Assembly (NCBI RefSeq): GCF_000400465.1
Contig: NW_008806283.1
Span: forward strand, 1 to 64,000
Source of the DNA: Wallemia ichthyophaga EXF-994
Lineage: Eukaryota > Basidiomycota > Wallemiomycetes > Wallemiales > Wallemiaceae
DNA: 64,000 nucleotides
Direction of reading: 5' to 3'
Shown: one piece after another, positions 57,074 through 64,000 of the stretch
How positions within the stretch are numbered: position 1 is the first letter of the stretch
Layout of the letters: every line of letters begins with the position of its first letter
Translations under genes and position numbers: made by a program
Notes under the pieces: model-generated
Told to the model about the DNA's origin: nothing
Seen by the model: only the letters and a program-made list of their open reading frames with translations
Database searches by the model: none

Positions 57074-57264
57074 ATGACTAGAATGTCAATGTGGATCTAA
57101 TCAACGCTTAGTGTTTTTAAATATATTTCGGATCTTTGGATTATCAGTCAATTTCTATACGTACGTCTCAAATTCGGGATGATCAATTCTATATTAGTGA
57201 AATGACGAATTGTTACAGGTCAATGAAGTATGTTATGTGCAAATTTTCAATGCGAGCCTCTCAC

Positions 57265-59293
57265 TTACGCCTTCAAGTTAAACCCAGCGAATAAATCCGA
57301 CAACTCATCTTCATCAGCTTGTGGCAGAGGAATATCTTTAGCTTTCTCGGCTACATCGGTCGGTGGTTTGGGTTGTGCTAGTTGTGATGATGGTGCTGCC
57401 TTTCGTCTCGCTGGGACAACTTTCGGCACTGGAGGTTTAGTGATGCGGGATGGTTTTGCAGCTTTTGTCTCGCCCGCTGGTGGGGGCTTGTTTGGCGGTG
57501 CATTCGGCCGCGACGAGACCACCTTCCTCTTTTGTAAAACCTTCGTAGGCGCACCTTTTTCATTCTTCTTCTCCTTTAGTGCGCCCACCGTTCCTTTGTC
57601 CTTCTTCGTGTCAGTTGACTTTGTGGGCGCTCTCCTTGCTTTCTGGCCCTTGTCCTCGACTTCCTCTTGAACCTTGTCCTTCTCTGTATCCTTCTCCTCG
57701 TCTTTACCACTACTGCCAATGTCCTTGCTTTTATTGTTCTTGCCTCCGTTGCTGTCATAATCCTCATCTTTATTAGCGCTGCTCTCACTCTGCTGTTTCT
57801 TGAGCGAGTTCCTCTCCTGGATATTGAGGATCTTGGCACGTACACCTGCGGCCATAGTTCTTCCAGTAGGCTTTTCCTGAGTCTCTTTACCATTAGACTG
57901 GAGTGGTTTCACCGCGAAGCGTGTATATCCAGCTGTTGAGGAGGTAGGTTGATCTGAAGCCTTCTGCTCCGTCTTCCTCAGTCCGATACCGGCAGCTGGG
58001 CGTCTAGGACCACTTGTGCTCGAGCCGACTGTGCTGCTACTACCACTACCACCGCCACCTGCACCACTGCTACTACCACTAAGCTTGGATATCGGCCTAC
58101 GTGCACCTGTGGTAGCTGTAGGAGTAGTGCTTCGCGGCCTCTCTGATGATTTTGACGACGAAGATGCAGGTTTGGTGGGCTGAGATACCACCCTGGATGG
58201 ACCACTGGTTGCAGTGGTCGGATGTCGCTGCTCTTGGGTGGATGAAGACAGCGACCGGGATGGTAGTGGAGGTACTTGGGGTGCAGGCTGCGAAGATTGG
58301 GCAGATTGTGCTGCTGATGTAGATTTTGAGAAGCGGACTGCACCAGTGTCACTGTTGGTATTGCTTGTACTTGCACTAGACTGCGTCGGTCGCAACGGGC
58401 CACCTGTACTGCTTGAAAGAGGCTCATTCTCATCATTGTCGGTGTCCAGGTGTTCTATTCTTTCGCGCTGTGGGCGTTGTGCTGGTGCAGGTGGCAAGGA
58501 AGGTTTTTTAGATTGATTAGCATTTCTTGGTGCGATCTGCAAGTATTTTCGTATAGTTGGAGTGAGTGGGTCAGTGAATTGATCCACTCTGTCAACGAAT
58601 TTGAGAGTGTACAGACCGTAAATACGCTTCGAAATAGCGCGTACATCGGCATTTGAGTCGGTGGCGCAAGCGCGCATAATAGTTTCGATATCAGTGATAC
58701 GAGATTTGAGAGATTGAGTGTCATAGCTCTCGATTGCAGTCAAGAGACCTTCAACTACAGCCAAACGCAAAGACTGAGCTTTGTCAGAGTAAGCATTTCT
58801 AAGGTGAGGGATGATTGAGGGTAGCCTAGTAGATGAAATGATAGTAATCAAGCATTTCTTAGCGCGTACTACGTATATCTTAGTACTCTTTGAAGTGAGT
58901 TTAAGTAGAGTTGGAATGAAAGTGGCACAGAAGGAATCAAAGAGTGAACCAAGCCGTGGTGCTATTATCGATAAGCAATCAACAGCCGCTGACATCACTC
59001 TTGATCTCTCACTGTTCAAAGCCCTAAGGAATCCCTCAGAGTGATTGCGTAGGATCTCCAAATAGATTGAATGCTTGTACCCGCCGCCGTTGGTAACAGC
59101 TGCTAACACTTTTAAAGAGTTCTCAATTTTATCCCAATTCTCCTCATTCTCGTGTAAGTTTAAGCTGGAAATTGCTGTAATCTTAGTTTCTAGTGCGGCT
59201 TCCGAATTCGTCTGCGAAAAAGAAATTAACAGATTTGAAGTAAGTGAAGAAAACACAAACCTCTATCACATCAGGCACCTGCTTCATTCCCAT
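57265..59293 (-). CDS. CLASP/Stu1-type microtubule-binding protein with one TOG domain
   Basis: This is a 659-residue protein. Exons are 59261-59293 (MGMKQVPDVIE) and 57265-59211, intron 49 nt. Residues 10-250 are helical repeats of the TOG type, with the CLASP-like LRNHSEGFLRALNSERSRVMSAA, IYVVRAKKCLITII and MRACATDSNADVRAISKRIYG. The rest is long and disordered, rich in Ser, Lys, Pro and Arg (SSSKSSERPRSTTPT), which is typical of the microtubule-lattice binding region. It is shorter than animal CLASPs, which have two or three TOG domains. It is the only conserved gene inside the 55-64 kb cluster. Confidence 0.8.
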
Positions 59294-59934
59294 AATCGGG
59301 GCGTTTGATTTATATCGCCGTCGTTGTACTCTTGATAGAAGCGCAACGCGTATTTACTCAATTTGGTAAATACAATTTGCTCATCGAGTAAAATAGTAGT
59401 AGTTGTCTCCTTGTATTACGCGTTAAATCACTTTCATTCTCATCGAAATATCCCCCTTATCTCTAACTTCCAGTCGAATTAGCTGAATAACGTAAAATAT
59501 TGGAATATAAGCTCAAATAACAACATTTTATCTAAATATAATTGCATCTCAATAATCCCTATCAAATGAGCTACTCGAACGTTTTATGCTTAGCTCCCGC
59601 GATCAATTCCGCTGCACCTCAACCTTTGGCAATAAAGTAGGCTGCTAAAATTTTGCAATACACACATATTCTGTTTTATAAGTGCTTCAAATGCATAATA
59701 TCGTCTGCAATGGTCATGACTTTATCTGAAAATTTTGCGAGCTGTAGTATAATGTCTCAATATCAATCAAGACCCAGTCATTACACGTCTCTGCCGTCTG
59801 CAAGTGTTCTTTTTATCGATGGTCCCTGGACCTTCCACGTCATATTGAGGCACTTAGAAAGGCATCCACGATATCAAGATTGATCGTACAATACAACTTC
59901 CACCCTTTTGCTTTGTCTAAATCAATGAGTTTCG
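59294..59934. other. Gap upstream of precursor locus B
   Basis: These 641 bp have no clear gene. A short frame at about 59564 (MSYSNVLCLAPAINSAAPQPLA) resembles a worn signal peptide and could be another relic, but nothing mature follows. Confidence 0.35.
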
Positions 59935-60452
59935 AAGTGTTAGATATTGCTGCCGCTGTACCTTTGGCTGTAAGTGCACAAACGTCCATTTGTACACCGT
60001 ATCATTGATGCACACTTGCGGGGCCAAGTTGAACCAACCAAGCGTAATGATTGTCTATTATTTGAACTCTAAGACAAAACAATTGATACTGATCCTGAAA
60101 ATTCAATTAACCTCTACACTAAGCGTGACGGTGGATCTCTTCAAGATCTGTCTGTAGCTGATCAAAATATACTTGAGACATTCGGTTCTCTGAACCGAGA
60201 TACTGCTGTCGGAAAGCTCCTCAACTATTTTGCTGCTAAATATACCAAGCGTGGAGATTGTCAACTGCTCGGTATTCAAAATAAAGCTATTCAACTCAAG
60301 ATTCAGAAGTTAATCGATATCTACACGAATGGTAATGAGAATCATCCAAGTATGGCAATCACGAGGATAATATAATTGTTGTTGGAGCTCACGTTAACGA
60401 CATTCTCAAAAAGCGCGAAGACACTGTTGCGGAAAGACAAGCTGGTCTCTGA
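59935..60452 (+). pseudogene. Multi-unit Kex2-type precursor locus B, disrupted
   Basis: The locus begins with a short hydrophobic lead ending AAAVPLA directly at a GTAAGT donor. The mature part contains repeat units each preceded by Lys-Arg: EPTKR, LYTKR, KYTKR and LKKR. Unit sequences include NDCLLFEL, DGGSLQDLSVADQNILE and GDCQLLGIQNKAIQLKIQ; the locus ends EDTVAERQAGL and a stop. It carries an in-frame TAA in the first unit (about 60068-60076) and a one-base frame change near 60345-60350. The signal peptide also looks shortened. The KR-unit layout matches locus C. Confidence 0.6.
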
Positions 60453-61297
60453 ATTTTTCTCAGGGCTACGGGAAGCGCCTAAGAGCTTTCAAATTTCTAC
60501 TTAATTGTTATTGTTATCTTCCCACCTTTCACGTTGTACACATTTGTTAATTGAGTGAGTTTTAAATGAAAGCGCAATTGCGTCATCTTCGTTACAATCT
60601 TAATGTCTCGCTTTTATGGGGATGGTGACAGTTGATCGAGCTAAATTACGGAAAAATAATTCTTAAATGTTTCGAGGAACAGACGATTAGCAATGTATGC
60701 AAGGAAACCCACACTTACCAAGTCATTGAACAAACATTACATTACAGGCTAACCAAAGTTGTCTCTTTAGTGGATGCTCAGGTATTCATTAATACGGTAG
60801 CTTACAGAGCAATCGAAGAGCTTCACCACTTATAGGAGACACACGAAGGCAAATTACTTCATCAGCCCCATATCATGACAAATATTCGCTGATAGCGGCG
60901 TGCTAAGCGACATTACTTACTCGCACACAATATTTCGCAAAAATTTGAAGCAAGTGAAATTCATATGAGACATAGCTGTTACCATATGGTACCCATCTGA
61001 GAACCAAGCGTACCTGAACCACAATTTCATGCCGAGCAATTGCAGTCTAAAATTGGAAACCTTCTGCAATATGTATTGTTTCGAAACATCTTTAAGACAC
61101 TGTTGTTTTGCTTACTGGGACTAAGACGGGGTTAGTTAAGCATACAGGGTCAAGTATCTTACGTAAATAACGTCACTATTACATTGAACGATTGAAAGCT
61201 TGGCCGGGTTGGATAACCCATACTCTAACTTTAAGACTCTCTATTTTTAAAATAGCCACCAATACAATCTTTTTACTAGAATAACAAGGTAAGTACA
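60453..61297. other. Gap between precursor loci B and C
   Basis: These 845 bp are AT-rich. A 67-codon plus-strand frame at 60632-60835 starts at TTG, has no domain and no family resemblance, and is treated as chance. Confidence 0.45.
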
Positions 61298-61713
61298 ATG
61301 AGATTGTCTTTACTTGTCGTCTCATCAGTCATCTGCGCTGCTGCTTCTGTAGTGCTGTTTGCTGTAAGTTGAATAATACTTTGTCACTGCTAAAGTGAAT
61401 GCAGAATTACCTTCCAAATGATATAGCTCCCACCAAGCGTGGTGACGAGCAGCTGATCAGCCTTCAAGATGAAGCTATCGATCCTGATATCAAGCTTTTG
61501 GTCAAAATTATCTTCAACGGAACTGATTCATCCTCAACCAGCAAGCGCGATGACAAGCAGTTGATAGGCCTACAAGATAAATCGTTTGATCTTGACATCA
61601 AGGGTTTATCAAAATTATCAAAAACGGAACTGAAGAATCATCTAAGCGTGAGGTTGCCGCTCCCAAAATTCAAGCTGGCCTTTGAGCTGGCGTCTTCTGA
61701 TTTGCCTTTTTAA
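61298..61713 (+). CDS. Kex2-type repeat precursor C, frameshifted at the C-terminus
   Basis: Exon 1 (61298-61363) is a signal peptide (MRLSLLVVSSVICAAASVVL plus two residues), followed by a 41-nt phase-0 intron and exon 2 (61405-61713). The mature part has two units introduced by Lys-Arg: TKRGDEQLISLQDEAIDPDI and SKRDDKQLIGLQDKSFDLDI. After the second unit the open frame continues as SKLSKTELKNHLSV. In the neighbouring frame, the same DNA gives SSKREVAAPKIQAGL and a stop at 61683-61685, the family ending. So a one-base loss near 61604-61612 has switched the frame. The read-through protein (124 residues) may still be secreted but has lost the third Lys-Arg site and the AGL end. Confidence 0.6.
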
Positions 61714-63524
61714 GTGATGTTATCGCAGCTGCGGCATGTAGCTAAGCGTTTTCTTTTGTATATAACACGTACTCTAAACTTTTTATTACAAATTAGTGTG
61801 TTAATTAGTGCCGCATTGTAATGTCTAAAAATAAAGCTGACTTGTCAATTGGCTGTGATGAGCCAAATTACTTTAAACTAGCTCTTCATAGCACTTCAAT
61901 GACTAAAAACTTGAGCAGAGCAATTTTGCTATAAGTCCGTAGCGAATAGGTTTGTGAAGAGCTAGAACGTGTTCATATCCTTGCTGGAGTTGTGTAGCGC
62001 TCTGCAATAATAAAACTAGTTTTAGTATGTTTCAGGGAGAGAAATTGGAATATGAAAATAACCGTTCTTACTAACTTGGCCTCTACGACTCTAATGCAAA
62101 TTGATTACCCTTACACCCCCATGATCTAAATTTCAAAAGGCTGTGATCGCAAGCCAGACCCCGATTTCAGTGTTCTGCTGATCCATACTTTTCTATGCTT
62201 TTATGTATACGACCAAGTATGATGTGAGTCGAAGCGACAGTAGTTCTTCCTGGTACCAGGATTATAGCGATGAACGCCATGTTTCGTAAAACGTATACGC
62301 GTTCATAAAGCGGAATATTTGAAATATTGAGTGCTTGCGGTTTATATCAATCGAAATGCTGTATTCTCATCGATGTCATCGATGAAACGAGGAGGATATT
62401 CCATATACATCATATAGCGTGCTCTAGAGTGATTTTGGATCATTGCTTCCTTCAGAGCGCAGGACGCCATTTCGAGCGCCGGGCATATAAATCTGGCAAC
62501 GTCATATTTCTTACTATCACAGCTACCAATTTTATTTGGAGATCATCAAAAGTCATAATCAGCATTTGAGATGAGACAGGTGGTAGTGGAAAAACTCAAT
62601 TTGGTGGATATTGAGCGAAGTGCTGATAAGAATATGTTTGGAATGCTGAATTTATCATGAAATTGATTGTCTTGCTATATTGTTCAAATTGTCAATATAT
62701 GCCATTCTTGCGTTCGTCTTCTCACTTACTTGGTCATTTGCAGAGTACCTTGAGCAGCTTTAGCTCGTTAGAATATGTATTACTGTACCAAACTTTTTCA
62801 GTGCTCAAATTTTTGTCAAAGTGCCCTTTCATCACATAAGCACATCCTAAAGTCGTTGGAGATCCAAGACGAGTCAAGATTGAGCGTTTCTGAGATGTGA
62901 GGAAGGAGTTGAATTGTGTAATATTCAAAAGCACTCATAAATCCACTAAATTTGTTTATTGATGATCTCGAGATGCGTGGTTATATTGTGCAATGTTTGT
63001 AGCATCTTTGAGAGCATGAGCGCTCTTATGTAGCTGGAACGTAATAATTTTTATAATCAAGGCTTTCAATTCATTCGATTAACCCTCCCAAGTGGTCAAT
63101 TTGCACCCATTCGGCTGTTTGAGGACAGCTTCGAGGGTGTTTGGCGAATCATGCAGCTGTATCATTAAAGCAATTCTACAGTGTTTCAATGCGCCCATGT
63201 TTACATTAATGTTTAGATTCAAACATCGACTCTAGCGCGTCATCAGCTGCGCGTGGATGGCCAGCAACGTTCGGCCCACTCGGAACATCAAGGCTGTGCT
63301 CAAACCGGCCAGATAAATTCGCAGAAGTCTCTTTCATTTCAAAAAGAGCTACTTCTGTTGTCTGCAAGGTCTGCAAGCAATAAAGAAATCATTACTTGTA
63401 GAAAATCCCTTGTCACGCGTTCAGGGACACACTCTAGATGGATCCATTTTTTTCGCTTTTCTTCGCTGAGCTTGCGTAAAATTTCTTTCAGCACAACATT
63501 CAAAGGTTCCACTCTTTCGTAGCA
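61714..63524. other. Gene-poor gap with promoter homology to the broken copy
   Basis: No gene is seen in 61714-63230. A short frame at 62052 (MKITVLTNLASTTL) looks like a signal-peptide stump. From about 63240 the sequence is similar to 55600-55870 (shared AGCAACGTTCG, CTTGTC...GTTCAGGGACAC and other strings), so the promoter of protein D was duplicated together with its gene. Confidence 0.5.
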
Positions 63525-63793
63525 ATGAAATTCATGATCTTCGCCTCTGTAGCCGCTATTCTTGGCTCAACCATCGCTACACCAGTTACAGTAAGTGTCT
63601 GGCATTTTCAAAGCATGTGACTAACGCAAAGCTATAGCGCGATGGGCAAGCTGTCCCAGACCTTCTCGCTGCACTCGGGCTCACTCAAGACCAGAAGGCT
63701 GCAGTACCAGGGTTACTCAAAAATCTTGGCCTTGCACCAACTGAAAATGTTGAAGCTGCATTTACTGTACCTGAGGCTCCAGCTGGATTCTAA
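63525..63793 (+). CDS. Small secreted repeat protein D
   Basis: This is a 73-residue predicted secreted protein, intact. Exon 1 (63525-63590) is a signal peptide (MKFMIFASVAAILGSTIATP plus two residues); the 47-nt phase-0 intron is 63591-63637; exon 2 is 63638-63793. The mature part has two 17-residue units, VPDLLAALGLTQDQ and VPGLLKNLGLAPTE, the same pattern as protein A, and ends EAPAGF. It has no cysteine and no Lys-Arg site, unlike A, B and C. A partly identical broken copy lies at 55600-56040. Function unknown. Confidence 0.75.
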
Positions 63794-64000
63794 ACAGCCA
63801 AATGATATCTGTAACGTCAGTAACATCGACTCAGCACAAGTGTTGGACACACTTGCGCTGCTTGTACGATTTTTCTCATTTGTCACACTCATGATACATA
63901 TCTTAAATTTGCAATACTATTGCAAGTTTTCAACGAAAATGACTCCGTAGCATTTTATCTTTACTATTGCCTTGCCAATCCCAATCACTTTTATGTAGAT
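63794..64000. other. 3' flank of secreted protein D
   Basis: AT-rich sequence to the window edge; no further gene can be judged. Confidence 0.4.

Noticed and set aside
60632-60835. 67-codon frame between precursor loci B and C
   Set aside because: No ATG at its start, no signal peptide and no resemblance to the family.
1-64000. tRNA, rRNA, CRISPR array or complete transposon
   Set aside because: No convincing tRNA A/B box pairs, rRNA-like stretches, spaced direct repeats or transposase/reverse transcriptase frames were noticed; a tRNAscan-SE and RepeatMasker run would settle it.

Overview
The window looks like nuclear DNA of a basidiomycete with a very compact genome. Genes are dense, introns are 40-57 nt with GTRNGY...YAG ends, and many neighbouring genes are separated by only tens of bases. 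The gene content is fungal: a chitin synthase with a myosin-like head, ERG1, an SSK2-type MAPKKK, AKR1, PHO89, TIM13 and Pob1/Boi. A Wallemia-like species would fit the compactness, short introns and small secreted proteins, but this is inference and cannot be confirmed from the window alone. Exon joins were worked out by hand from splice signals, reading phase and family similarity; coding lengths sum to whole codons in every intact multi-exon model.

Region 1 to 33 kb is a housekeeping block. In order: the 3' part of an MFS sugar transporter; a HAD phosphatase (-); AKR1; PHO89; SSK2-like MAPKKK (-); a PPIL4-like cyclophilin; an NDUFA8-like complex I subunit (-); ENP1; a weakly supported unidentified locus (-); COQ4 (-); a CDK11-like kinase; AFG1; REX4 (-); SRP40; ERG1 (-); CAP2; TIM13 (-); an acidic DFGDF-motif protein (-); and a 1972-residue myosin-headed chitin synthase. 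Five divergent pairs have start codons only 31-58 bp apart, so they must share very short promoters or overlap each other's 5' ends.

Region 33 to 40.6 kb is accessory and decaying. It holds two gag-like retroelement relics, a DUF2235 alpha/beta-hydrolase gene (-) with a possible relic beside it, a short-chain dehydrogenase pseudogene, and a GH78 alpha-L-rhamnosidase broken by a 2-bp change in a GC run.

Region 40.6 to 53.8 kb returns to ordinary genes: eL20; eL18 (-); Cwf17/U5-40K; a Tra2-like SR protein (-); Pob1/Boi; a seven-TM protein (-); an L-arabinitol/polyol dehydrogenase; and a second DUF2235 gene (-).

Region 53.8 to 64 kb is gene-poor apart from a CLASP-like gene (-). It carries the most interesting content: a dispersed cluster of at least four, probably six, related small secreted-precursor loci. 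They share a first exon that is just a signal peptide, a phase-0 intron immediately after it, short repeat units (some separated by Lys-Arg, Kex2-like sites), and a C-terminal AGL/AGF ending. Two look intact, one is frameshifted, and three are broken or partial. One broken copy shares a 100-bp block, intron included, with an intact copy about 7.7 kb away. This looks like a young family of Kex2-processed repeat proteins (KEP-like) or secreted peptides undergoing birth and death. No rRNA, tRNA, CRISPR or complete mobile element was recognised.
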